Assembly: GCF_001425265.1 (NCBI RefSeq)
Contig: NZ_LMEC01000025.1
Span: 186,305 to 250,304, forward strand
DNA: 64,000 bases
Source of the DNA: Massilia sp. Root418
Lineage (GTDB): Bacteria > Pseudomonadota > Gammaproteobacteria > Burkholderiales > Burkholderiaceae_D
Direction: 5' to 3'
The notes under the pieces are model-generated. The model was given only the letters and a program-made list of their open reading frames with translations, did no database searches and had not been told where the DNA came from. The translations under genes were made by a program, and so were the position numbers. This document shows, one piece after another, positions 18,662-26,899 of the stretch; positions within the stretch are counted from its first letter, which is position 1, and each line of letters opens with the position of its first letter.

Positions 18662-19633
18662 TCAGCGCAGCACAGCGACGGCCGCCGAAAATGTCAAAAA
18701 AGACAAGCTAGTTGAAACCAGGATAATGCGCGCAATGCGGCCGGTGTTGGCGCCGAAGCGCTCTGACAGCAGCGCCACGTTGCTGGCACTGGGCAGGCAG
18801 GCCACCAGCACGATGACGGTTAGCGCGGCCGGGTCCAGCGGCAGGCCCAGCGCGATGGCGGCGTGGCCGGCGCCGGCCACCAGCAGCGGGTGCAGCAGCA
18901 GCTTCATCAGCGCCAGCGGCAGATGGTCGGCACCACCGGCGCCCCCGCCGCCCCCGGGGCGCGCTGCGTCCGCCGCGCGCGCGTTCAGCTGCGAGCGCGC
19001 CAGCACGCCGCCGATGGTAAATAGCGCCACCGGGGACGCCGCGTCCGCCAGCAGACCGACCGTTTGCAGCACCGGCTTGGGCAAGGCCAGCCCGGCCGCC
19101 GAACTGAGCCCGCCCAGCGCGATGGCCCAGGGCATGGGGTTGCCGGCCACGCCGCGCAGCGCCCTGCCCAGCGCCGCGCGCCCGGCGCCGCTGCCCATGC
19201 GCGACAAGGCGATGCACAGCGAACTGGTGATGATCATGTCCACCACGATGGCCACGATGGCCGGCCCCGACGAGCGCGGCCCCAGCAGTGCCAGCAGCAG
19301 CGGCACGCCCATGAAGCCGGTATTCGGGAAGGCTGTCACCAGCGCGCCGAAGGCGGCGTCGTTCCAGCCGGCGCGGCGCACGGTGGCCGCCATGGCGATG
19401 CCCACCATGACCAGCGCACAGAGCAGGTAGACGCTGAACACACCCACGTCCAGCAACTGGGCAACCGGCGTGGCCGAACCGAAGCGGTACAGCATGCACG
19501 GCAGCGCGAAGTACAGCACGAAACTGTTCAAGCCGGGAATGGCCAGCTGCGGCAGCATGCCGCGGCGCACGGCCAGGTAGCCGCACAGCACCAGTGCAAA
19601 GAAAGGAAAAGTGACGGAAAGAATGGCAAGCAT
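18662..19633 (-). CDS. AEC-family transporter
   Basis: A 323-residue inner-membrane protein of the auxin efflux carrier/AEC family, with about ten hydrophobic segments in two halves of five. Family hallmarks are 'VLYFALPCMLYRFG' in the first half and 'LPSASNVALLSERFG' in the second. Bacterial members export or import small organic acids such as malate; the substrate here cannot be told. A Gly/Ala loop (about residue 220) separates the halves. It lies 66 bases upstream of the diguanylate cyclase on the same strand. Confidence 0.9.
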   Translation of the reverse strand: MLAILSVTFPFFALVLCGYLAVRRGMLPQLAIPGLNSFVLYFALPCMLYRFGSATPVAQLLDVGVFSVYLLCALVMVGIAMAATVRRAGWNDAAFGALVTAFPNTGFMGVPLLLALLGPRSSGPAIVAIVVDMIITSSLCIALSRMGSGAGRAALGRALRGVAGNPMPWAIALGGLSSAAGLALPKPVLQTVGLLADAASPVALFTIGGVLARSQLNARAADAARPGGGGGAGGADHLPLALMKLLLHPLLVAGAGHAAIALGLPLDPAALTVIVLVACLPSASNVALLSERFGANTGRIARIILVSTSLSFLTFSAAVAVLR

Positions 19634-19704
19634 GGGCAGCCATTGTACCCATGCTTGCCGACGCGCAGCGGCGTTATTTCAGCGGCCCGCCGCCCGCTTC
19701 CTGG

Positions 19705-19765
19705 CGCCTGATTTCACGCCTGATTTCACGCCCGATTTCACGCCTGATCTTCACGCCTGATCTCG
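19705..19765. repeat. Five tandem 12-13 base units
   Basis: Units CGCCTGATTTCA (19705, 19717), CGCCCGATTTCA (19729), CGCCTGATCTTCA (19741) and CGCCTGATCTCG (19754) lie just past the DUF4142 stop and upstream of the AEC transporter gene. Confidence 0.8.
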
Positions 19766-19769
19766 CGGC

Positions 19770-20453
19770 TTACTTGATCGGCGCCGGCGGCTGGGTGGTC
19801 GGATTCTGCTTGTTTTCAGGGTTGTCGGTGTTGCCGCTGGCCTTGTCGGGCATGGCGCGCGAACGCTTGGCGCCGCTATCCGCCTTGGCGTCGCCGCCGC
19901 TGCCGGTGGCCCCCTCGGCGCCGCTGCTGCCGCTGGCGGTGCCGCCGCCCTTGATGCTGGCGTTGAGCTGCGTCACGTGCGTCAGGTGCTGCGCCACGGT
20001 GGGCTCCAGCTTGGCGGCCAGCGCCTTCACGTCGGCATCCTTGGCGTTGGACTGCACTTTCTGCACCAGGGCGTGGGTCTTCTTATGGTCCGACACGCCG
20101 GCCTGGCTCAGATAGGTGCGGTCGAACGCGTCGCCCGACAGATTGTTGAGCTTGCTAGCCATGGCCTTGTGCTTGGCGTCCGGCTCGCTCGGCAAGGTCA
20201 CGCCCTTGCTCTGCGCCACGCTCTGCACCTCCTGCAGCCCCTTGGTGTGGTCGTCGATCATTTGCTGCGCAAAGGCCTTCACTTCGGTATTCTGGGACTT
20301 TTGCAGCGCAATCTTGCCTGCTTCGATTTCCGCCATATTGCCTTGCGCCAGCTGCAGCAGCATCTGCTGGTCCGACTTGGCCAGGTTCTGCGCCTGCGCC
20401 GACAGTGCGCCCAGCAGGGCTGCGGTCATCAATGCCAGTTTTGCCTTGTTCAT
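19770..20453 (-). CDS. DUF4142 exported protein
   Basis: A 227-residue protein with a clean signal peptide (cleavage after SAQA, about residue 21) and a helical DUF4142 domain to about residue 165. The domain is ferritin-like in look, with the characteristic 'FAQQMIDDHTKGLQEVQ' and 'FDRTYLSQAGVSDHKKTHAL' blocks. The C-terminus is Gly/Ser/Lys-rich and disordered. The family is exported and often linked with stress or envelope functions; its activity is unknown. It is divergent from the COG4315-sigma-anti-sigma set and may share its control. Confidence 0.9.
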   Translation of the reverse strand: MNKAKLALMTAALLGALSAQAQNLAKSDQQMLLQLAQGNMAEIEAGKIALQKSQNTEVKAFAQQMIDDHTKGLQEVQSVAQSKGVTLPSEPDAKHKAMASKLNNLSGDAFDRTYLSQAGVSDHKKTHALVQKVQSNAKDADVKALAAKLEPTVAQHLTHVTQLNASIKGGGTASGSSGAEGATGSGGDAKADSGAKRSRAMPDKASGNTDNPENKQNPTTQPPAPIK

Positions 20454-20501
20454 GGGGATCTCCTATCCTTGAAGGTGTGGAGAAAAAATTTTACGCGGGA
20501 T

Positions 20502-20529
20502 GGAATAAACGGGCCGCAGCTTACGTATA
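20502..20529 (+). promoter_or_regulatory. Candidate ECF-sigma promoter
   Basis: GGAATAAA (20502-20509), 14 bases, then CGTATA (20524-20529) in front of the COG4315/sigma/anti-sigma genes. The GGAAT-like -35 and CGTAT-like -10 are of ECF style, suggesting autoregulation by the sigma factor encoded downstream. Inferred by eye. Confidence 0.4.
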
Positions 20530-20569
20530 CGCAATTGTTGCACCCATTCACCCCAACCAGGAGACAACC

Positions 20570-20926
20570 ATGAAAACCACCATCGCCCTCGCCGCCCTAC
20601 TATTCGCCGGCGCGGCCGCCCACGCCCAGGACCTGAAAAAGGACGGCGGCGTGCTCGTTACCGGCACCGGCATGACCGTCTACACCTTCGACAAGGACGT
20701 GGCCGGCAGCGGCAAAAGCGCGTGCAGCGGGCCATGCATCCAGAACTGGCCGGCCGTGGCCGCGCCGGAAAAAGTGGCCGAACCCTACTCGGTGGTCACG
20801 CGCGAAGACGGCAGCAGGCAGTTGGCCTACAAGGGCAAGCCGCTGTACACCTTCGTCAAGGACGCGAAGGCGGGCGACCGCAGCGGCGACAACGTCAAGG
20901 ACGTATGGCACGTCGTGAAGGATTAA
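20570..20926 (+). CDS. Secreted COG4315 repeat protein
   Basis: A 118-residue exported protein with a signal peptide (cleavage after AHA, about residue 18) and two copies of the COG4315 'secreted repeat', seen as 'GGVLVTGTGMTVYTFDKD' and 'QLAYKGKPLYTFVKD'. The pair CSGPC (about residues 48-52) may form a disulfide. CAGGAGAC precedes the ATG. Function unknown; members commonly sit beside ECF sigma factors, as here, 12 bases upstream of the sigma gene. Confidence 0.9.
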   Translation: MKTTIALAALLFAGAAAHAQDLKKDGGVLVTGTGMTVYTFDKDVAGSGKSACSGPCIQNWPAVAAPEKVAEPYSVVTREDGSRQLAYKGKPLYTFVKDAKAGDRSGDNVKDVWHVVKD

Positions 20927-20938
20927 GCGGAACCCGCC

Positions 20939-21445
20939 ATGCAAGACGACAGCGCCAGCCTCACCGCCTGCATTCCCCGCCTGCGCCGCTACGCGCGGGC
21001 GCTGCTGGGCGACCGCGCCAGCGCCGACGACCTGGTGCAGGACACCATGGAACGCGGCTGGGACAAGCTGCCGTCGTGGCGGCGCGGCGGCGACATGCGG
21101 GCGTGGCTGTTCGGCATCATGCACAACCTGCACGTGGACCGGCTGCGCCAGCCGGCGCTGGACACGGTGGCGCTGAGTGAAGAGCTGCACGGCTCGCTCA
21201 GCGCGCCCCCGCCCGGCGACCGGCTGGAAGTGCGCGACATGCAGGCCGCGCTGCAGCTGCTTCCCGCCGAGCAGCGCGAGGTGCTGCTGCTGGTGGCGCT
21301 GGAAGACCTGAGCTACGAGGAAGCCGCCGCTGTCCTGAACATTCCGCCCGGCACCGTGATGTCGCGCCTGTCGCGCGCGCGCGAGCGGCTGCGCCTGCTG
21401 ATGCTGGGCCAGGCGCCGGTCTCCACCTTGAAAGTCGTGAAATGA
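20939..21445 (+). CDS. ECF sigma factor
   Basis: A 168-residue sigma-70 family protein of the extracytoplasmic function class. Region 2 spans about residues 8-65 ('DDLVQDTMERGWDKL' and 'RAWLFGIMHNLHVDRLR') and region 4 about residues 100-155 ('LPAEQREVLLLVALEDLSYE' and 'IPPGTVMSRLSRARERLR'). It is followed after 22 bases by its putative anti-sigma factor and preceded by a small secreted protein, a common module of stress or redox response. The candidate ECF promoter at 20502 suggests autoregulation. Confidence 0.93.
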   Translation: MQDDSASLTACIPRLRRYARALLGDRASADDLVQDTMERGWDKLPSWRRGGDMRAWLFGIMHNLHVDRLRQPALDTVALSEELHGSLSAPPPGDRLEVRDMQAALQLLPAEQREVLLLVALEDLSYEEAAAVLNIPPGTVMSRLSRARERLRLLMLGQAPVSTLKVVK

Positions 21446-21467
21446 AGGCCGTAGGAAAGATGCTGCC

Positions 21468-22328
21468 ATGATTCCCGTCACCGAAGCGGAACTGCAGGCC
21501 TGGGTTGACGGCCGCCTGGCGCAGGAACGCCGCGCCGACATCGACCACTACCTGGCGCACCACCCGCAGGAGGCGGCGCGCCTGCGCGCCTACCGGCAGC
21601 AGAACGTGGCCCTGCGCGCGCTGTACGGCCCGGTGCTGGACGAAGCCATCCCGCGCGCCATGCTGCGCCCGCGCGGCTGGCAGCGCTACGGCTGGCCGCT
21701 GCGGCGCTACGCCGCCAGCGTGGCGCTGATGGTGTCGAGCGCGGCGCTGGGCTGGGTGGCGCACGGCAGCTTCAGCGGCACGGCCGGCGCGCCGGCAGCG
21801 GCCGACGCCAGCGGTGCGGCCTCCGCTCCCCTTGCGGACAACGCGCAGCGCCGCGGCGCCGCGCCCAACGGGCCGGAAGCGGCTCTGGCCGGCACCCCGG
21901 CCGGCCTGGCGCACCGCGCCGCACTGGCGCACCGCGTGTACGCGCCCGAAGTCCGGCATCCGGTGGAGGTGGGCGCGGACCAGCAGGAACACCTGGTGGC
22001 CTGGCTGTCGAAACGCCTGGGCACGCCGCTGCGGCCGCCCCGGCTGGCGCCGCTGGGCTACGAACTGGTGGGCGGCAGGCTATTGCCGGGCGACAACGGA
22101 CCGGTGGCGCAATTCATGTACACCGATGCCAGCGGCCAGCGGCTCACGCTGTATGTATCCTCTGGCCAGGCGGGCAACCGCGACAGCGGCTTCCGCTACG
22201 CCAAGGACGGCGCGCTGAGCGTGTTTTACTGGATAGACGGGAGCTATGGCTACGCGCTCTCGGGCGCGCTGGGGAAGGCTGAGCTGTCGCAGATCGCGAA
22301 TGCGGTCTATGAACAGCTGCAGCCGTAA
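21468..22328 (+). CDS. Transmembrane anti-sigma factor
   Basis: A 286-residue protein. The cytoplasmic N-terminus (about residues 1-70, 'TEAELQAWVDGRLAQERRAD') has the anti-sigma helical pattern, without a zinc-binding HxxxCxxC motif. One membrane segment follows (about residues 85-103, 'SVALMVSSAALGWVAHG'), then a periplasmic sensor part with a beta-rich end. It should hold the ECF sigma factor at the membrane until a periplasmic signal arrives. Same operon as the sigma gene. Confidence 0.88.
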   Translation: MIPVTEAELQAWVDGRLAQERRADIDHYLAHHPQEAARLRAYRQQNVALRALYGPVLDEAIPRAMLRPRGWQRYGWPLRRYAASVALMVSSAALGWVAHGSFSGTAGAPAAADASGAASAPLADNAQRRGAAPNGPEAALAGTPAGLAHRAALAHRVYAPEVRHPVEVGADQQEHLVAWLSKRLGTPLRPPRLAPLGYELVGGRLLPGDNGPVAQFMYTDASGQRLTLYVSSGQAGNRDSGFRYAKDGALSVFYWIDGSYGYALSGALGKAELSQIANAVYEQLQP

Positions 22329-22372
22329 AGCGGAGGGATGGCTTGCCTGTTGCAAGCCATGGTTCCCAGCCG

Positions 22373-22870
22373 TTATTGCACGCCGCGGCGGCCCATGTCG
22401 TCGAGGCGCATGCGCATCAACTCGTTGGCGGCAGGGCCCGGCGCGAACATATAGTCCTCGTCGTTGATGGCCAGGCCGGTGCGCGCGTCGACCAGCACCT
22501 GGTCGGCCGGCTTGCCGGTTTCGCGGCTCACCACCAGCAGGCTGGCGCCTTCCGGTGCCAGGTGGTCGTTGCCCCAGGCCACGAAGGCCAGCAGCACGGG
22601 TTTGAAATCGCGGCCGGCCTTGGTCAGCACGTACTCGTAGCGCGGTGGACGCGCGCTATACTGGCGGCGCTCCATCAGCCCGCCCTCGACCAGGCCTGCC
22701 AGGCGGCGGGTCAGCATGTTGGGCGCGATTTTCAGGCTTTTTTCGAACTCGTCAAAACGCGTCAGGCCGTAGAAGGCGTCGCGCAGGATGAGGATGCTCC
22801 ACCATTCGCCTACTTTACCCAGGCTGCGGGCGATAGGGCATGGCATACGGCCAAAGTCAGTGTGTTTCAT
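22373..22870 (-). CDS. HxlR-family transcriptional regulator
   Basis: A 165-residue winged-helix regulator. The family opening is clear: 'CPIARSLGKVGEWWSILILR' followed by 'GLTRFDEFEKSLKIAPNMLT' and the wing 'RPPRYEYVLTKAG'. A single conserved Cys (near residue 11) can act as a redox or electrophile sensor in relatives. The ATG at 22870 is preceded by GGAG at 6 bases. The C-terminal 55 residues form an extra domain with few family parallels. No adjacent target on the opposite strand; the next gene is 326 bases away. Confidence 0.92.
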   Translation of the reverse strand: MKHTDFGRMPCPIARSLGKVGEWWSILILRDAFYGLTRFDEFEKSLKIAPNMLTRRLAGLVEGGLMERRQYSARPPRYEYVLTKAGRDFKPVLLAFVAWGNDHLAPEGASLLVVSRETGKPADQVLVDARTGLAINDEDYMFAPGPAANELMRMRLDDMGRRGVQ

Positions 22871-23196
22871 TTGCAACTCCTTCGATCAAGATTAGTCTGA
22901 ATAGTAAAAGACAGAATCAGCAGCCAACTGGCCAGCAGAAACCTTCGCTAACTTGCATCTTGGGTGCTGCATGCACCTTCTTTTTCCATGAACAAAAAGT
23001 GAACTTAGCGAAACTAAGTTTTTGTGCCGTAATTAGATTGCATCGGCTCAACACTCGATTCCATTATTGTCGATCCTGAGAAACTACGCTTTTGCTAGAC
23101 GCGACAGATCTTTTGAGCGCGGAGAAATCTATTAAATAAATTTAAAAGATAGGCATAATACGCAACAGCGGTAGCGCCAACTTCACCCATCCGACC
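22871..23196. other. AT-rich intergenic region with a hairpin
   Basis: Markedly lower in GC than its surroundings. It should hold the divergent promoters of the HxlR and AraC-type regulators. A hairpin AACTTAG (23002-23008)/CTAAGTT (23014-23020), loop CGAAA, is followed by T residues and preceded by A residues, so it could end transcription in either direction. No gene is apparent. Confidence 0.5.
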
Positions 23197-24018
23197 ATGT
23201 ATTTGACCAGTGACGCCAACGTACGCAGCATCCTGATCGTGGACGATTCCGCGTTCGAACAGCGCATGCTGGTCGATCTGCTGAGCGAACTGCCCTACCG
23301 CGTCTCGGTGGCGTTCAACGGCATGCAGGGCTACCAGCTTGCGCTGGCCAACCAGCCGGACCTGATCCTGCTGGACGTGCGCATGCCCAATATGGACGGC
23401 TACACCTGCTGCCGCCTGCTCAAGGCCAATCCGGCCACCTACGACATCCCGGTGATCTTCCTGAGCGGCGCCGACGCGGCCGAAGACCGCATCATGGGCC
23501 TGTCGATCGGCGGCGTGGATTACGTGTCCAAGCCGTTCACGCCGGGTGAACTGGCGGCGCGCATCCACGTGCACCTGAACCTGATGCGGCGCACGCCGGG
23601 CGCGGCGCCGCCCGAGCCGGAAGTGGCCGACCAGCCGCCCGCGCCGCCGCCCAATCCGGACGCGGTGATCGTCAACGCCGCCAAGCGGCTGATATCCGAC
23701 AACCTGGCAGCCCTGCCCACCCTGGCCGAGATAGCGCGCAGCGTGGGCACCTACCGCGAAAAACTGTCGCAGCTGTTCCGCGAGCAGACCGGCATGACCG
23801 TGTTCGCCTTCATCCGCGAAGAACGCATCGCGCGCGGCGTGCAGCTGCTGCGCGAGACCGATATCGATGTCCAGGACATTGCGCTGCTGATCGGTTTTAA
23901 CAACGCCGGCAACTTCGCCACCGCCTTCCGCGAGCGCATGGGCGTCACGCCCAGCGCTTTCCGGCAAGGCCAGGGTCAAGGCCAAGGCCAAGGCCAGGAC
24001 CAGGATCAGAACCTGTAG
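23197..24018 (+). CDS. Response regulator with AraC-type DNA-binding domain
   Basis: A 273-residue protein. Residues about 10-130 are a receiver with the acceptor aspartate in 'LILLDVRMPNMDG' and the lysine in 'YVSKPFTPGEL'. A Pro/Ala linker leads to an AraC/XylS helix-turn-helix pair (about residues 158-255; 'TLAEIARSVGTYREKLSQLF' and 'DIDVQDIALLIGFNNAGNFA'). The last 18 residues are Gly-Gln/Asp-Gln repeats encoded by 6-base units (about 23966-24010) that run into the end of the convergent TonB receptor gene. No histidine kinase is adjacent. The convergent receptor may be a target, but nothing proves it. Confidence 0.9.
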   Translation: MYLTSDANVRSILIVDDSAFEQRMLVDLLSELPYRVSVAFNGMQGYQLALANQPDLILLDVRMPNMDGYTCCRLLKANPATYDIPVIFLSGADAAEDRIMGLSIGGVDYVSKPFTPGELAARIHVHLNLMRRTPGAAPPEPEVADQPPAPPPNPDAVIVNAAKRLISDNLAALPTLAEIARSVGTYREKLSQLFREQTGMTVFAFIREERIARGVQLLRETDIDVQDIALLIGFNNAGNFATAFRERMGVTPSAFRQGQGQGQGQGQDQDQNL

Positions 24019-26594
24019 TTCACCTTGACCGCCGCGGTGCGGCCGCGCGGGTCGGCCTGGGTGAAGTCGAAGAAAGCGGTCGAGGAATCCCAGGACGGAC
24101 GCTTGTCGCTGAGGTTCTGCACGATGAAGCTTAGTGTCGCCGCCGGCGTCACCTTCCATGCCAGGTTCACATCCACTGTACCCACCGGTTTCACGCGCTC
24201 GCTCGCTTGCGCACCCGCGCGGGCGGTCTGGTCGTAGCCGTCCACATAATTCCATGTCAGCGTGCCGGCCACGGCGCCCTGCTCCCAGGTGGCGCTGGTG
24301 ACGCCGCGCCATGCCGGGATGGAACCGAAGTAGTTGTTGCCGGCACCGTTGGTGAGCGGCTCGCCCACCGCCAGCGGCGCCTCGAACTTGAACACATGGC
24401 TCAGTTGCGCATTCAGCGCCAGCTTGCCCCACTGCCCCAGGCCCACGCGGTGGCGCAGGTCGATGTCGATGCCCGACACCAGGCGGTCGCCCTGGTTGGC
24501 GTACTGGCGGTACAGGGTCTGGATGCGGCCCTGCGCATCGCGCACCACTTTTTCCGGCGCGCTCTTTTCATTGGCGATGATGTTCTCCGCGCTCTCGGTA
24601 TCGATCACGCCCTTGGTGCGGATGCGGTAGTAGTCGACGCCGATACTGCTGTCCGCATTGGGCGCGATGACGAAGCCTAGATTGAGATTGCCCGAGCGCT
24701 CGGGGCGCAGCTCCGCGTTGGCGATGGTGAGATTGGTGACGCCGCGCGCCTGGGTCGGCGTGACCGGGTCGCGCGGGTCGATCACGCTGCCGTAGCTGAC
24801 CGAGGTGGAGTTGGTGATCTCCGGCAGCGAGGGCGCGCGGAAGCCGCGCGACGCGGTGCCGCGCAGCAGCAGCCACTGGGCCGCCTGGTAGCGCACGCTG
24901 GCCTTGGGCGAGAAGGCCGAGCCGAAATCGCTGTAGCGGTCGGCGCGTCCGGCCAGGTTCACGTTCAGGTCCTTCACGACCGGCACATTGAACTCGGCGA
25001 ACAGCGCGGCCACGTCGCGCCGGCCCTGGATGATGTTGATGGCCGGGCGCAGTTCGGTGCCGCTCAACACGGCGCTGGAGGTCTGCGAATCCATCTCTTC
25101 GCGGCGCCATTGCGCGCCCAAGGCGAAGCCCAGCGGACCGGCCGGCAGCTCCGCCAGTTCCCTGGACGCGTTGAAGTCCAGCGTGGTCAAGGTCGATTCG
25201 GCCGGGCGCAGGGTGGACAGGCGCAGCCGCTTGCGCACCGCCTCGCTGTTCCTCGACTGGTCGGCGAAGTTGTAGCTGCCCTCGGCCAGCACCTTCTCAA
25301 ATTCGTAGCGGTTGACGAAGTTGTTCACGGTCTCTTCCAGCTTGCTGCCGGAGCGGCCCACGGACGCATCGTACTCCCAGCCGGCCACGGCGCCTTTCAC
25401 GCCGGCCAGCGCGCGGAAGAAGTCCACGCTATCGCGCTTGGTGCGTGCACCCAGGTCGAACAAGGTGGCGGTGAACGGCAGCGGCGCGGCGCCCGGATTG
25501 TTCGGATGGCCCACCGGCAGCACCACGCTGATGTTGTCCAGTTGCTGCCTGGCGTTGTTCCACGCGCGCAGGCCACTGCCCACGGTGAGCGGGGCGCCGA
25601 AGGTCTGGTCGGCGCGCGAGTGGCCGTACAGCAGGTCGGCGTAAGCCTCGGTGCTGTCGTTCAGCTGGAGCGTGCCGCGCAGCGAGGCGTGGATGCGGCT
25701 GATGCCGGGAATGAGCGTCTTGAACTGCGCGTTGTTGTATGCCTGCACCGAGCCGCTCTTGCCGGGCGTGATGGCACCGTAGGGCTGCAGCTGCAGCGGG
25801 CCTTGCTGGCCGCCCAGGAAACGGGTGGGATCGTTGTTCAGGTAATTGGCCGGCACCCAGGCCAGCGCGCCGTTGGCGTTGCCGCGAAAATCGCTGCCGG
25901 CCATCCATGCCACCTGGTCCTGCTGCAGCTTGTCGCGCTGCTGCGCGTCCAGCGAGAACACCACGCTGTAGCCGTCCTTCGCCAGGCTGCCGAAGCCGGT
26001 CTGCAGCGCCGCGCTCTTTTCCGACTGGCCGGTGCCCTCGGTCGCGCTGCCGTACTGCGCGCTCAGTTCCGTGCCCTTGAATTCCTTGTACAGGATGATG
26101 TTGACCACACCGGCCACCGCATCCGAACCGTACACGGACGAGGCGCCGTCCTTCAGCACCTCGATGCGCTGCACCGCCGCCATCGGCAGGCTGTTCAGGT
26201 CCACGAACACTTCCTGCAGGTCCTGCGCCGTGGCGTAGGGGCTGACGCGCTTGCCGTTCACCAGGATCAGGGTGTTCTTCTGGCCGATGCCGCGCAGCGA
26301 CAAGCCCGCCGTGCCGGCCGAGAAGCTGCCGGTGTACTGCTCGTTGTAGCTGTTGCCGCTGTTGGCGGAGATGGCGCGGATCACGTCGGCGATGCTGGCC
26401 TTGCCGCTGGCGGCGATCTCCCTGGCGCTGATGACCTGCACGGCGCTGGCGCCCTCCTTCTGCGTGGTGCGGATATTGGAGCCGGTGACGATCACGCGCT
26501 CCAGCTCCTGCGCGGCGGCGAGAGAGGGGAAGGCGGCGGCGAGGGCAAGCGAAATGGCCAGCGGGGCGAATGGCGTGGATGATTGGGCGAACAT
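24006..26594 (-). CDS. TonB-dependent outer-membrane receptor
   Basis: An 862-residue active-transport receptor. After a signal peptide (about 28 residues) come a TonB-box-like 'ERVIVTGSNI', a plug domain (about residues 40-165, including 'LSLRGIGQKNTLILVNGKRV' and 'RIEVLKDGASSVYGSDAVAG'), and a 22-strand type barrel ending in phenylalanine (VKVNYRF), as outer-membrane proteins need. The substrate is unknown; the plug resembles carbohydrate or peptide-type receptors of this family group rather than siderophore ones, which is only an impression. The gene overlaps the end of the convergent AraC-type regulator by 13 bases. Confidence 0.94.
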   Translation of the reverse strand: MFAQSSTPFAPLAISLALAAAFPSLAAAQELERVIVTGSNIRTTQKEGASAVQVISAREIAASGKASIADVIRAISANSGNSYNEQYTGSFSAGTAGLSLRGIGQKNTLILVNGKRVSPYATAQDLQEVFVDLNSLPMAAVQRIEVLKDGASSVYGSDAVAGVVNIILYKEFKGTELSAQYGSATEGTGQSEKSAALQTGFGSLAKDGYSVVFSLDAQQRDKLQQDQVAWMAGSDFRGNANGALAWVPANYLNNDPTRFLGGQQGPLQLQPYGAITPGKSGSVQAYNNAQFKTLIPGISRIHASLRGTLQLNDSTEAYADLLYGHSRADQTFGAPLTVGSGLRAWNNARQQLDNISVVLPVGHPNNPGAAPLPFTATLFDLGARTKRDSVDFFRALAGVKGAVAGWEYDASVGRSGSKLEETVNNFVNRYEFEKVLAEGSYNFADQSRNSEAVRKRLRLSTLRPAESTLTTLDFNASRELAELPAGPLGFALGAQWRREEMDSQTSSAVLSGTELRPAINIIQGRRDVAALFAEFNVPVVKDLNVNLAGRADRYSDFGSAFSPKASVRYQAAQWLLLRGTASRGFRAPSLPEITNSTSVSYGSVIDPRDPVTPTQARGVTNLTIANAELRPERSGNLNLGFVIAPNADSSIGVDYYRIRTKGVIDTESAENIIANEKSAPEKVVRDAQGRIQTLYRQYANQGDRLVSGIDIDLRHRVGLGQWGKLALNAQLSHVFKFEAPLAVGEPLTNGAGNNYFGSIPAWRGVTSATWEQGAVAGTLTWNYVDGYDQTARAGAQASERVKPVGTVDVNLAWKVTPAATLSFIVQNLSDKRPSWDSSTAFFDFTQADPRGRTAAVKVNYRF

Positions 26595-26899
26595 GGTTTC
26601 CTCTTGGGTGGGAATGGAACAACGGCCCCGGCCCGCGTCGGACCAGGGTGAGCGCAGCCATCCCGGCCTGGTGGGGCCGGAAGGGATGCAGCAAGGGCTT
26701 GGGTTGGTTTAGTGCAGCTAAGTGCGGATCAGCGCGCCGCGCATGCACTGCGCCATGCAGAGCATGTACAGCACGTGGCGGCTAGGAACGACGGACAGCG
26801 GAATGGGACGGAACATAAACAAACATCAATCGCAGTGGTGCGGGAGTCAGCACTATAGCGGCGCGGTTTGCAGGACGGAACGAATTAAAACTGCATAGC
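26595..26899. other. Intergenic region upstream of the TonB receptor
   Basis: About 300 bases without a gene. It holds the leader of the TonB receptor gene, with an inverted repeat CCGGCC (26663-26668)/GGCCGG (26675-26680), extended by ATCCC/GGGAT with a bulge. This may be a structured leader, but I recognise no known riboswitch. Confidence 0.4.

Noticed and set aside
18181..18711. Arg/Ala/Pro-rich plus-strand frame over the cyclase start
   Set aside because: Composition of a shadow frame and it runs across a real start region; no support.
22934..23079. Short frame in the AT-rich gap
   Set aside because: No ribosome site and unlike the genes around it in composition; more likely promoter DNA.
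26640..26700. Riboswitch before the TonB receptor gene
   Set aside because: A stem is present, but no conserved core of the cobalamin, SAH or other known classes could be recognised.
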